Part shown: positions 9,142 through 16,417 of the stretch, piece after piece
Layout: every line of letters starts with the position of its first letter
How positions within the stretch are numbered: position 1 is the first letter of the stretch
Source: Propionibacteriaceae bacterium
GTDB taxonomy: Bacteria > Actinomycetota > Actinomycetes > Propionibacteriales > Propionibacteriaceae
Assembly: GCA_031267645.1 (NCBI GenBank)
Contig: JAIRYW010000076.1
Coordinates: 1-64,000 of the forward strand
Length of the DNA: 64,000 bases
Direction of reading: 5' to 3'
The notes under the pieces: generated by a model
Told to the model about the DNA's origin: nothing
Databases searched by the model: none
What the model saw: only the letters and a program-made list of their open reading frames with translations
Made by a program: the position numbers and the translations under genes

Positions 9142-10929
9142 TCAGCCCCGGACAAACCGGCGCCGAACCAGCCAAACCGCGCCGCCGGCCAACCCGACCA
9201 AACCGACACCGGCCAACGGACCCCACGGCCCCACCGAACCCGCCACGCCCGGCCCGCCCGACCGGATCCGCGCCCCCGGATTCCAAATCAACGTTGTCTG
9301 CGCGACATCCCCGGCAGCGTGCTCGACCACCAACGCCGGAGTCGAACCGGCCTCAGGGGTCAAAGTCAAAGTCTCGCCGTAGGAGTAACACACCCGCGGA
9401 GAATCCGCCGGCACCGCGTACACGCCCACACCCTCGAAGACGCCATCAGCCGTCACAACGACCTCAGGAATATCGAGGACCCGCGTCCCCCGAGACCAAT
9501 CAATCCCCTGGCACGTCGGATCACCGCCCTGACCAACCAACGCCGGAGCCGACACCAGCTCACCACTGACCGTCACCGTCACCGGAGTCCCATCCGGCAG
9601 AACATCCACCAACCCCGACACCTCCACCGAGTCGCTGATCACATCCCCCGGCATGGCCTCCTGCGACGACACCCGGGTCACGACCCTGGGGTCAGCCACC
9701 AAAACCGTCTCAGCGACAACCCCCCAATCCGACACCGACTCCGGATTCGAACCATCCGCCGCCAGCGTGAGAAGCCAGGTGTAAAAACCGACGTCAGCTG
9801 AAGCCGGCAACACCGCCTCCACCCGACCAGACGCCTCACCGTCACCATCCCAGTCAACAGTGAAAGGCACCGACACCGCCGCCGACCCCATCGGCGTCGA
9901 CGCCGTCGGCTGGACATCGAACGGCCCGAAAAGCTCAGCCAGCGCCGGCTGCGACGTGTCCGGCGACCCACCGACCGCAGTCCAAGAATCCGCCACCACA
10001 CCACCAGGAACCACCAAAGCCGACTCCACCGACGTGCTCAACGTCGCGATGTTCCGCACCCCAACCCCATCAGGATCAAAGAACGTGACAGACCCCGGAA
10101 TTGGTGCCGCCACCGTCCGCTGCTGGCCAGCCTGTGGAGACGGATAAAGCAAGTAATATTGCGCGATTCCGCCGGCATCAAGCCGCGCCGTCAACGACCC
10201 GGTCCCGACAGCAGTCCAAGCCAGCCCGTCAATCGCAGTCGAAGCCGTCGTCAGCGACATGGTCGCCGTACCAGTCGCATCCCACACCGCCGGAGCTGAC
10301 CCCGACGGATCATCGGCGTTGAGCAGCGTCAACGTGGCCGGATAACCGGACTGCCAAACACCGGCCGTCGACACCAACCCGACGCCGTCAACCACGCCAA
10401 CCCGGCCAACGCCGTCAGTGATCCTCAGCTTCAAATCATGGTTGACATAAGGTCCCTGGTTGGCGGAGATCTCAGCCAACATCGAGGCCCGCACCCCATC
10501 CAAACCGCCCAACGACGACCATGTCAGCAAGCCATTCCAAGCCCGCGACACTTCGCTCGGATTCGAATTCAGCCCGAGATCCGCTCCGAGGATCATGTAC
10601 AGGGCAGCCGCCTCCCGATCATCGCCGGTGGCCAACCAACGTTGCAGTGCATAGGCAGCCGCCCAATCCTCGACCAGTGCCGGCGCAGGCAGATAGGACG
10701 GAGCCGACACATACCCGAAAGATCCGCCTGACTCGTCAATGCAAACGACCCGTTGGCCGCCGACCGACATTATTCCGAGCTCGTGTTGGCCGACGATCCC
10801 CGCCACCAGGCCGTGCGCGACTCCGGCCGGGTTGATCACCGCCGACGCCACCCCGCCGCCGAACAGCGACAGACCGGCGACGACTGTCACCACAGCCGCC
10901 CCGATGCCGACTCTCCGTATTTTGGACAC
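9142..10929 (-). CDS. Exported surface protein with C-terminal membrane anchor, function unknown
   Basis: A protein of about 595 residues with a signal peptide (SKIRRVGIGAAVVTVVAGLS...GVASA). A VCIDESGG stretch is followed by a helical region, then beta-rich, Ig-like repeats, and a C-terminal helix followed by RRRFVRG. It is laid out like a wall-attached adhesin, yet no LPxTG-type motif precedes the C-terminal helix, so it may simply be membrane-anchored. GTG 10929-10927 is preferred over the longer frame to 10992 because GGGAGGAG precedes it and a signal peptide follows at once. It lies four bases upstream of the sortase gene. A role in mating-pair contact is inference only. Confidence 0.7.
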   Translation of the reverse strand: MSKIRRVGIGAAVVTVVAGLSLFGGGVASAVINPAGVAHGLVAGIVGQHELGIMSVGGQRVVCIDESGGSFGYVSAPSYLPAPALVEDWAAAYALQRWLATGDDREAAALYMILGADLGLNSNPSEVSRAWNGLLTWSSLGGLDGVRASMLAEISANQGPYVNHDLKLRITDGVGRVGVVDGVGLVSTAGVWQSGYPATLTLLNADDPSGSAPAVWDATGTATMSLTTASTAIDGLAWTAVGTGSLTARLDAGGIAQYYLLYPSPQAGQQRTVAAPIPGSVTFFDPDGVGVRNIATLSTSVESALVVPGGVVADSWTAVGGSPDTSQPALAELFGPFDVQPTASTPMGSAAVSVPFTVDWDGDGEASGRVEAVLPASADVGFYTWLLTLAADGSNPESVSDWGVVAETVLVADPRVVTRVSSQEAMPGDVISDSVEVSGLVDVLPDGTPVTVTVSGELVSAPALVGQGGDPTCQGIDWSRGTRVLDIPEVVVTADGVFEGVGVYAVPADSPRVCYSYGETLTLTPEAGSTPALVVEHAAGDVAQTTLIWNPGARIRSGGPGVAGSVGPWGPLAGVGLVGLAGGAVWLVRRRFVRG

Positions 10930-11052
10930 GATCCTGTCTCCTCCCAAGGCCTTGAGGACGCACCGAGCGCCTCGCCCGGCACGATGCCACACGGCCCGGA
11001 CACACCCGCCCGGCCCGTCATCAAGATGACAAGCCGCCAGGATCGGCCAGAC

Positions 11053-12069
11053 TCAGAAGCTCGCCGTCCTCGTTACGCCCCCCAGCACCACCGTGCAGAC
11101 GTTCTGACCCGGAGGCAATAAGACCGGCGACCTCCCGTTGAAGCCCGACGCACCTGCTGGAATTGTCCACGAAGAGCCGTTGACCGTGGCCGTCCCCGTA
11201 AAAGACCCCGCATGAGGCCATGACGAGACCAGCCGAGCCTTCCCCTCGTCTTCATGGCACCGCAGATAGATCTCGCCCGGGCTGGTGTACGTGGGAAGGG
11301 GAGGAATCTCAAAACCTCCACCAGCCGACGAGCCTCCGCCGGAGTAGGAGCCGCCGCCTGAGGAGCCGCTCCCTGACGTGGAGCCGCCGCCTGACGAGGG
11401 CCTGGAGCTGCTTGGACGTCCGCCCTGGGCTTCCGCCTCGGCCTGCCGTTGGGTTTCCTCCTCGGCCTGCCGTTGGGCTACGACGGTCGGATTCTCAATC
11501 CCGGGGATCACCTCAACGGCCCGCAAGGGGGTGAAATCGGACAGCGCCGCCCATTCCTCGGCCGTCGCCTCGTGCAAAGCTCCGGAGATCGGAGCTCGAA
11601 GGTAGACGTTTGGAGCGAAGGGGTTGGCGAACTGTTGGGCGATCAGACCGGGGATGAAGTCCCGCACCTCAGGCTCAGGTGACCCTGCAGAAGCCAAAAC
11701 CGGACCGCTGGCCGCCACCACCCGATCGCCGAGCGGCATCCACGCCGCGACCAAATAGACCAGATCGGACCAGGGCAGCTTGGCGACCGTGACCCCGGAC
11801 AGCTGAGGACGCCACCGGATCGCCGGGCGACCGGCATCCCGCCACTGCTCCAAAGTCGCCCGCTCCCACCGGCCACCATCGCAGGACCGACGCAGCCAAA
11901 TCGTCGTCGACTGGCCTTCCCAGACACAGACCGGCGACTCGACCGCCGCCGGGCGGGCCGGCCCGACCGCCGCCGAAAACGCCCCTGGCCGCGTCATGTT
12001 AAGCCCGCTCGCTACCAGCACGGCCACCAACGACACGACCGACACCAACCAACCCAGTCGCCGCACCAT
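11053..12069 (-). CDS. Exported or membrane-tethered protein with Gly/Ser-rich linker, function unknown
   Basis: About 338 residues. An N-terminal hydrophobic segment (LGWLVSVVSLVAVLVASGL) precedes a region of about 180 residues with CVWEGQSTTIW, then a charged stretch in which QRQAEEE/QRQAEAE is repeated, a Gly/Ser-rich linker of about 45 residues, and a C-terminal domain of about 80 residues with two Cys. I recognise no family. Two adjacent ATG codons exist; the second (12069-12067) has GGGAGG at a better distance. It is the first gene of the minus-strand conjugation operon, so it may be expressed with the T4SS. Confidence 0.65.
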   Translation of the reverse strand: MVRRLGWLVSVVSLVAVLVASGLNMTRPGAFSAAVGPARPAAVESPVCVWEGQSTTIWLRRSCDGGRWERATLEQWRDAGRPAIRWRPQLSGVTVAKLPWSDLVYLVAAWMPLGDRVVAASGPVLASAGSPEPEVRDFIPGLIAQQFANPFAPNVYLRAPISGALHEATAEEWAALSDFTPLRAVEVIPGIENPTVVAQRQAEEETQRQAEAEAQGGRPSSSRPSSGGGSTSGSGSSGGGSYSGGGSSAGGGFEIPPLPTYTSPGEIYLRCHEDEGKARLVSSWPHAGSFTGTATVNGSSWTIPAGASGFNGRSPVLLPPGQNVCTVVLGGVTRTASF

Positions 12070-12140
12070 CATCGACCTCCCTTTTCACACCACGATAGAG
12101 ACGGACACAGACAGTCCCACACACGGCCAGGAGGCCATTC

Positions 12141-12165
12141 GCCATTATTCCCGCAGAATAATGGC
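12141..12165. repeat. Palindrome upstream of the toxin-antitoxin and conjugation operons
   Basis: Ten-base arms GCCATTATTC and GAATAATGGC flank CCGCA. It lies between two divergent transcription units: the exported-protein/T4SS operon on the minus strand and the toxin-antitoxin genes on the plus strand. That position suits an operator. It shares its core TATTC-N5-GAATA with seven other sites. Confidence 0.7.
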
Positions 12166-12189
12166 TCCCGTTCCCCGCCGCCGGCCACC

Positions 12190-12236
12190 GGATAGCATAA
12201 ATTTATAGTACTACTCTGGCGTGATATAGTGTTGCC
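12190..12236 (+). promoter_or_regulatory. Promoter of the toxin-antitoxin operon
   Basis: An AT-rich island in a GC-rich setting. The -10 hexamer TATAGT (12225-12230) is separated from the ATG at 12237 by six bases, which implies a leaderless or nearly leaderless transcript. The self-complementary ATAAATTTAT (12198-12207) lies upstream and could be the antitoxin's operator. Confidence 0.6.
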
Positions 12237-12605
12237 ATGGCTTGGTTGATCGAGTTGGACCGTGCGGTCCAGGAGTGGTTGGACTCCCTCGACGCGGCGA
12301 CGTACAAGGCGGTCATGGCCGCCGTGGTTGTCTTGAGTCGGGAGGGCCCATCACTCGGTCGGCCCTTGGTGGACACGATCACCGGGTCGCGGATAGCCAA
12401 TTTGAAGGAGTTGAGGCCGCCCGCGCCGGGCCGCCAAGCGATCCGGATGCTGTTCGCGTTCGACCCGGCCAGAGCGGCGTTCTTCCTGGTCGGCGGCGAC
12501 AAATCCGGAGACTGGGACCAGTGGTACAGACGTAATTTACCGCTGGCGGAACAGCGCTACGAGAAGCATCTTCGTGAACTGGAGAAGAGGAAGGAGCCAA
12601 GATGA
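12237..12605 (+). CDS. HigB/RelE-type toxin
   Basis: The 122-residue product matches the phage Gp49-like/HigB group of RelE-fold mRNA interferases. Its hallmark pattern is a helical N-terminus, the stretch LGRPLVDTITGSRIANLKELRP, then a strand rich in Arg and hydrophobic residues (QAIRMLFAFDP) and a basic C-terminus. The toxin gene comes first and the antitoxin gene second, with an ATGA overlap at 12602-12605; this reversed order is typical of higBA. It would cleave ribosome-bound mRNA when freed, and here it probably stabilises the integrated element. Confidence 0.82.
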   Translation: MAWLIELDRAVQEWLDSLDAATYKAVMAAVVVLSREGPSLGRPLVDTITGSRIANLKELRPPAPGRQAIRMLFAFDPARAAFFLVGGDKSGDWDQWYRRNLPLAEQRYEKHLRELEKRKEPR

Positions 12606-12910
12606 GTGTGACCCTTGAGCAGCAGCTCGCCCACCGTCCGATCGATCCGGCGGAGCTGGAAGAGATGGTCCAAGGCTTGCAACAGCAGGTCCGCGCCCAC
12701 CGGCTGCGCGAGCTCCGGCAGGCGCAGTCGAAGACCCAGGTGGAGATGGCCGGCGAGCTGGGCGTGGGTCAAAACCGCGTCTCGGCCATCGAGCGGGGCG
12801 ACCTCGACCAGGCCAGGGTCTCGACACTGCGAAGGTACGTGGAGGCCCTGGGCGGACGCCTGAGCATCGAGGCCGACTTCGGCGACACCCGCTACGTCAT
12901 CGCCGAATGA
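12602..12910 (+). CDS. HigA-type antitoxin, XRE helix-turn-helix protein
   Basis: A 102-residue protein with an XRE helix-turn-helix (about residues 42-90: KTQVEMAGELGVGQNRVSAI and the following recognition part). It should bind the toxin and repress the shared promoter. The start overlaps the toxin stop (ATGA), so translation is coupled. It ends 103 bases before the integrase stop, convergent with that gene. Confidence 0.85.
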   Translation: MSVTLEQQLAHRPIDPAELEEMVQGLQQQVRAHRLRELRQAQSKTQVEMAGELGVGQNRVSAIERGDLDQARVSTLRRYVEALGGRLSIEADFGDTRYVIAE

Positions 12911-12968
12911 TCGAGGGGCGTCATTCCCCCGGAATAACTCGGTTCCCGCCGAGGAGGGCTTGACGGTG

Positions 12969-13005
12969 GAGGAGGCCATTATTCCCGCAGAATAATGGCC
13001 TCCTC
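12969..13005. terminator. Large perfect inverted repeat between the antitoxin and integrase genes
   Basis: Sixteen-base perfect arms (GAGGAGGCCATTATTC and its complement) flank CCGCA. It stands between two convergent genes, where a bidirectional terminator would be expected, although no T-run follows. The inner part is identical to the 12141-12165 palindrome, so it may also bind the same protein. A third, weaker copy lies at 12922-12936. Confidence 0.5.
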
Positions 13006-13012
13006 GGTGGAG

Positions 13013-13828
13013 TCAGGCCGACTCGACCGCCGCTCTCAACGCGTCCGCCGAACCCAGCACGTAACCTTGCGTCGTGTTCGGACTGGCATGGCCCAGGAGC
13101 GCCTGCACCGTCAAAAGGTCATGGGTCGATCCATAGACCTTCGTGGCGAAAGCGTGTCGGAGCGAATGGGTGGCCCAACCATCCGGAAGCGCCCTCCGAA
13201 CCAACCGGCCGACCCAAGCCGGCGACAGATGGCCTTCGTCTTGGCCTGGGAACAGCCAGTCCCTCTGGCCCTGGACCCGGATCAACGCGGCCACATCCCT
13301 CCGCAACGGGACGACTCGCTCACGTCCGCCTTTGCCCCGGACGATCAAGAGCGGCCCGGACGGTCCGAGGACTATGTCCCGCATGTGGAGACGGGCGATC
13401 TCACCCCGCCGCAGACCCTGAAAGACCCCCAGCGCCACCATCGTCCGGACCCGGCCGTCCGCCACCCGCATAGCCTCCGCCACAGCCTCTTCCGACGCCG
13501 GGCGGGGCAGATGCGCGACCCGACGCGGACTAGGAAGCCCCTCCGTCGGATCCTTGACCAGCAAGCCCTGGCTGTTAGCCCATTTGAAGAACGAGCGGAA
13601 CGCCGACAGATGGGATCGAACCGTCTCCGGCGCCCACACCCGACCGCCCAGCCATTCCAGAAGCGCCGCCGACGTCGCATCCCCCAGCTCGCAAGTGAGA
13701 CCGCGCGCCAGACGCCGAAGCTGATGGCGTCTCAGCGCCACCGACTCTTCCGATCGCCCAGCCAGCCTCAGCCAGCCCGTCCAACCATCGATCGCCCGAG
13801 ACCAGCCCGGGAACATTAATTTATCCAT
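13013..13828 (-). CDS. Tyrosine recombinase, ICE integrase
   Basis: The 271-residue protein has an N-terminal SAM-like core-binding domain (about residues 10-95) and a full catalytic domain. The catalytic residues are visible: Arg in GLRRGEIARL, HSLRHAF (HxxR), LLGHASPNTTQGY (His and the nucleophilic Tyr). It resembles compact XerC/D-type integrases rather than the longer phage Int type with an arm-binding domain. It lies next to the tRNA attachment site, as integrases usually do. Palindromes of the TATTC-N5-GAATA type flank both ends of the gene. The ATG at 13828 has no clear Shine-Dalgarno; the in-frame ATG at 13816 is an alternative. Confidence 0.9.
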   Translation of the reverse strand: MDKLMFPGWSRAIDGWTGWLRLAGRSEESVALRRHQLRRLARGLTCELGDATSAALLEWLGGRVWAPETVRSHLSAFRSFFKWANSQGLLVKDPTEGLPSPRRVAHLPRPASEEAVAEAMRVADGRVRTMVALGVFQGLRRGEIARLHMRDIVLGPSGPLLIVRGKGGRERVVPLRRDVAALIRVQGQRDWLFPGQDEGHLSPAWVGRLVRRALPDGWATHSLRHAFATKVYGSTHDLLTVQALLGHASPNTTQGYVLGSADALRAAVESA

Positions 13829-13840
13829 TGGTCAAGGCTG

Positions 13841-13869
13841 GGGCGATTATTCCCGGAGAATGATCGCCC
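13841..13869. promoter_or_regulatory. Palindrome just upstream of the integrase start
   Basis: Twelve-base arms GGGCGATTATTC and GAATGATCGCCC, with one G-T pair, flank CCGGA. It begins 13 bases before the integrase start codon, so a bound protein would block the integrase promoter. It belongs to the TATTC-N5-GAATA set. Confidence 0.6.
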
Positions 13870-13938
13870 GGGCCGGCCGCGGCGAATGCGACGACACCGT
13901 GACAGCACCGATCTTCGCTGCTACGCTGGAGGCACTAC

Positions 13939-14128
13939 ATCCCGGCTCCTCGGTATGCATCATCGTGCACCTAATCCCAAATTTGGTGTGACACGGCTCC
14001 CGAGGCCGGGATGTTCTTTTTCCAAAAACATCGAGGGCGTGTCCCTCCCTAACGCCACCATCGAAGATGTGCTAACGTCCTCGAGGGATTAGGTGTTTTG
14101 ATGAAGCTCTAAGAGCCATCATCAAAAC
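13939..14128. other. Nested inverted repeats between integrase and attachment site; no gene seen
   Basis: The 360-base gap after the integrase start holds several complementary pairs: ATCCCGGC...CTCGG (13939-13953) with CCGAGGCCGGGAT (14000-14012); CACCTAATCCC (13968-13978) with GGGATTAGGTG (14085-14095), a perfect 11-bp pair 106 bases apart; an AT-rich hairpin at 14010-14032; and a perfect 10-bp hairpin, GTTTTGATGA (14095-14104) with TCATCAAAAC (14119-14128), which has a smaller GCTC/GAGC hairpin inside. This could be attachment-site arm DNA, an oriT, or a structured RNA. The 68-residue frame here has no supporting features. Confidence 0.6.
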
Positions 14129-14188
14129 CCCCGAGTCCACTCGTAATATCCGTCTCACGACGGCTGCGAGGTAGCACTGCAAGAGCCG

Positions 14189-14230
14189 CTTAATCAGCGG
14201 GTTCAGGGTTCAAGTCCCTGGTGGTGTACC
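14189..14230 (+). tRNA. 3' half of a tRNA-Lys gene: ICE attachment site (attR or attL)
   Basis: Starting at CTTAATCAGCGGG, the sequence gives the 3' side of an anticodon arm, a complete T arm (CAGGG-TTCAAGT-CCCTG, 14204-14220), the 3' acceptor strand GTGGTGT and the discriminator A, followed by CC. No matching 5' acceptor (ACACCAC-like) lies at tRNA distance upstream, so it is a fragment. CTTAATC plus discriminator A fits tRNA-Lys(CTT). Such fragments mark the far end of elements that insert into tRNA genes, and the integrase is next door. The last bases ACCG mean that CCA is not fully encoded. Confidence 0.8.
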
Positions 14231-14257
14231 GGATCTGGGGCCGCGCCAGCGGCCCGG

Positions 14258-14275
14258 ACGGTCCCTTCGGACCGT
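14258..14275. terminator. Short hairpin after the tRNA fragment
   Basis: ACGGTCC and GGACCGT pair perfectly around CTTC. There is no T-run. It may end transcription of the tRNA-Lys locus or of the two-component operon that arrives from the right. Confidence 0.35.
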
Positions 14276-14367
14276 TGCGAATGTCCTGCTCGGCCCTGTC
14301 CTCCTGGATCAGGGGCCGCCGTGGCTGCGCTCCCTGCTCGACCCATGGCTCCAGCCCACGCCCATGC

Positions 14368-14411
14368 TGTTAGGGAAGTGTCTGGGAGATGTTTCCGAAG
14401 TGTTAGGGCTT
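14368..14411. promoter_or_regulatory. Four direct repeats at 11-bp spacing overlapping the kinase stop
   Basis: TGTTAGGGAAG, TGTCTGGGAGA, TGTTTCCGAAG and TGTTAGGGCTT begin at 14368, 14379, 14390 and 14401. An 11-bp direct-repeat period is the binding pattern of OmpR/PhoB-type regulators. The same four-fold layout is upstream of the ABC exporter at 48401-48444. Downstream of this site (minus strand) there is now only the tRNA fragment. Confidence 0.65.
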
Positions 14412-15485
14412 GACCGGCGATCGGGGGATCGTCAAGGTGAAGGTCGAACCGTGGCCGGGCGCGCTCTCGACCGACACGGTCGCGCCGACCAACCCGGCCA
14501 CCCGACGGACCAGGGCCAGGCCGAGACCGTCGCCGTCGGCGCTGGCCTGGCCGGCGCCGCGGTAGAACTTGTCGAAGATATGTGACCGAGTGGCGTCGTC
14601 CATGCCGTATCCAGTGTCGCGGACCGACACGACCACCTGGGCCGGGGACGACGTCTGCTGGAGCGACACGGTTCCGCCTGGCGGCGTGAACTTGAGCGCG
14701 TTGCCCAACAGGTTTTGCCAGACGATCTCCAGCATCCCCTCGTCGGAGCTGATCGTGGCCTCGTCCTCCAGTTCGACGACGAGGTCGACGCCCTTGGCGT
14801 CGAACGAGTCGGCCAGCGCCAACGCCACCTCGGCCAGTTGGCGGGCCAGGTCGAAGTCGTGCGTGACGGGCGCGATCTGCTCGTTCTCCAGCTTGTTCAG
14901 TTTGAGGATGTTGGTCACCAACGCGGCCAGCGCGCCGGTGGCCTTCACGATCACCTGGGAGTAGTCGTGGCGCTGCTCGGCCGTCAGCCGCTCGGAGTCC
15001 TCCAGGGCGTGGGCGTAGTTGCCGATGATGGCCAGCGGCGTCTTCAACTCGTGGGACACGTCGGCGATGAAGCCGTCCTTCAGCGTCTCGATGCTGCCCA
15101 ATTGGGCGACCATGGTGTTGAAGTCGTTGAACATCACGTCCACGTAGTCCCAACGGCCCTGCGGGTGGGACAGCGGCAGTCTGACCGTGAAGTCGCCACC
15201 AGCCACCCGATCGGCGGTGTCGGACAGTTGACGCATCGGCTCGTCGAAGACTCGTTGCCGTTGGCGGGCCAGCACGCGACAGAAGATGTAGCTGACGATG
15301 GCCCAATAGACGAACAACACGATGCTGAACCCGCGCGAGGCGGACACGCTGTCCGGGAAAGCCGACCGGATCATCAACTGGGCGGTGGCCAGCAGGACCA
15401 GCACGCCGAAGATGACGCCGAACTCCTTCCATGAGAAGCGGCGGGGCTTCAGTCTGGGGTCGACCGGCTTCTTGCCGGGTCTCAC
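14403..15485 (-). CDS. Membrane sensor histidine kinase (HAMP-HisKA-HATPase)
   Basis: The 360-residue protein has two N-terminal membrane helices (about residues 23-43 and 52-72) separated by only a few residues, then HAMP, the H-box ADVSHELKTPLA (about 140-151) and an ATP-binding domain with the N, G1 (VRDTGYGMDD) and G2 (GDGLGLALV) boxes. The very short extracellular loop suggests sensing within the membrane, as in kinases that work with an ABC exporter. The start overlaps the stop of the response regulator gene by four bases. Confidence 0.9.
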   Translation of the reverse strand: MRPGKKPVDPRLKPRRFSWKEFGVIFGVLVLLATAQLMIRSAFPDSVSASRGFSIVLFVYWAIVSYIFCRVLARQRQRVFDEPMRQLSDTADRVAGGDFTVRLPLSHPQGRWDYVDVMFNDFNTMVAQLGSIETLKDGFIADVSHELKTPLAIIGNYAHALEDSERLTAEQRHDYSQVIVKATGALAALVTNILKLNKLENEQIAPVTHDFDLARQLAEVALALADSFDAKGVDLVVELEDEATISSDEGMLEIVWQNLLGNALKFTPPGGTVSLQQTSSPAQVVVSVRDTGYGMDDATRSHIFDKFYRGAGQASADGDGLGLALVRRVAGLVGATVSVESAPGHGSTFTLTIPRSPVKP

Positions 15486-16153
15486 GCCAACACCGCCTTG
15501 TAACCCAGGCCGTGCACCGTCACGATGGTGAACCCGTCGCAGCCGGCGAATTTCTCCCTCAACTTGGTCACGTAGACGTCGACGGCCCGCAGCCCCGTGG
15601 TGGCGTCCGGGTCCCAGAACTCGTCCAACAGCTGGGCCCGGGTGTAAGCCCGGCCGGGGTTCGACAAGAGTTTGAACAGCAGGTTGAACTCCCGCACCGT
15701 CACCGGCACGTCCTGGTCGCCCACGGTGGCGGCCAGGGAGTCGGCGTCGAGCAGGAGGTCGCCGACCTGGACCCGCTTGTCGGCGGAGATTCTGGCCCGC
15801 CGCAGCAGCGCCCCCACCCGCAACACCAGTTCGTCAAGGTCCACCGGTTTGACCATGTAATCGTCCACGCCCAGCTTGAAGCCGCGCTTCTTCGAAGCGA
15901 AGTCGTCGCGCGCCGTCATGAACAAGATCGGGATCTCGCTGTCGAGCCGGCGCACCGATTCGGCCAGCTCGAAGCCGTCCATCCCCGGCAGCATGATGTC
16001 CGAGACGATCAGGTCGACGTTCTCGCGCCGGAGCAGGTCGAGCCCCTGGGCCGCCGAGGTCGCCGGATAGACGGTGTACCCGTTGTCGTCCAGGGTCCGG
16101 CAGACGATCCGGTTGAGGCTGGGGTCGTCCTCGACGACTAGGACGCCGATCAA
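15482..16153 (-). CDS. OmpR-family response regulator
   Basis: The 223-residue protein has a receiver domain with acidic residues VVEDD, phospho-acceptor Asp in DLIVSDIMLPG (about residue 52) and Lys in DDYMVKPVD, followed by a winged-helix DNA-binding domain whose last strand carries VHGLGYKAVL. It is the partner of the kinase encoded just downstream. TTG at 16153 is the only available start. Its binding sites are plausibly the 11-bp TGTT repeats at 14368 and 48401. Confidence 0.9.
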   Translation of the reverse strand: MIGVLVVEDDPSLNRIVCRTLDDNGYTVYPATSAAQGLDLLRRENVDLIVSDIMLPGMDGFELAESVRRLDSEIPILFMTARDDFASKKRGFKLGVDDYMVKPVDLDELVLRVGALLRRARISADKRVQVGDLLLDADSLAATVGDQDVPVTVREFNLLFKLLSNPGRAYTRAQLLDEFWDPDATTGLRAVDVYVTKLREKFAGCDGFTIVTVHGLGYKAVLA

Positions 16154-16417
16154 GAGCGCGCCGCCCGGTCGCGGAAAAACCGCGGCACGACAGCGCGTCG
16201 GTCGCCTCGGTCAAGCGGTCGCGTCAGGTCCATGGACTGTCATCCACCCTCGTCTAGATGGCCCAATCCTACCCATCCCAGGCGGGCGCCGACCGGCCTC
16301 AGCGGGCCCGACGACCCTGGTGAGACCTCCGCCGGAGCAACGCGGCACCAGCCGTCGCTCTCGTCGCCGTCCGCCACCGACGGGCGTCGGGCCGGGATCG
16401 GCCCGGGTCCGGTCGGC

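Larger units (their letters stand above)
1..14230. mobile_element. Right-hand part of an integrative conjugative element inserted at tRNA-Lys
   Basis: A continuous minus-strand conjugation operon, a toxin-antitoxin pair and a tyrosine integrase end at a 3' half of a tRNA gene. That is the usual layout of an ICE inserted into a tRNA 3' end. The operon is cut by the left edge, so the relaxase, the other end and the intact tRNA should lie to the left. TATTC-N5-GAATA palindromes occur only in this part of the window. The right boundary is inferred from the tRNA fragment; the length of the element cannot be known here. Confidence 0.85.

Noticed and set aside
13886..14092. A 68-residue open frame between integrase and tRNA fragment
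   Set aside because: No ribosome-binding site or family features, and the DNA is taken up by inverted repeats.
14156..14230. A complete tRNA ending at 14230
   Set aside because: No 5' acceptor strand complementary to GTGGTGT and no D arm at the right distance; only the 3' half is present.
14311..14367. An 18-codon frame starting ATGGGCGTGGGC downstream of the TGTT repeats
   Set aside because: Too short, no ribosome-binding site and no similarity seen; probably chance.
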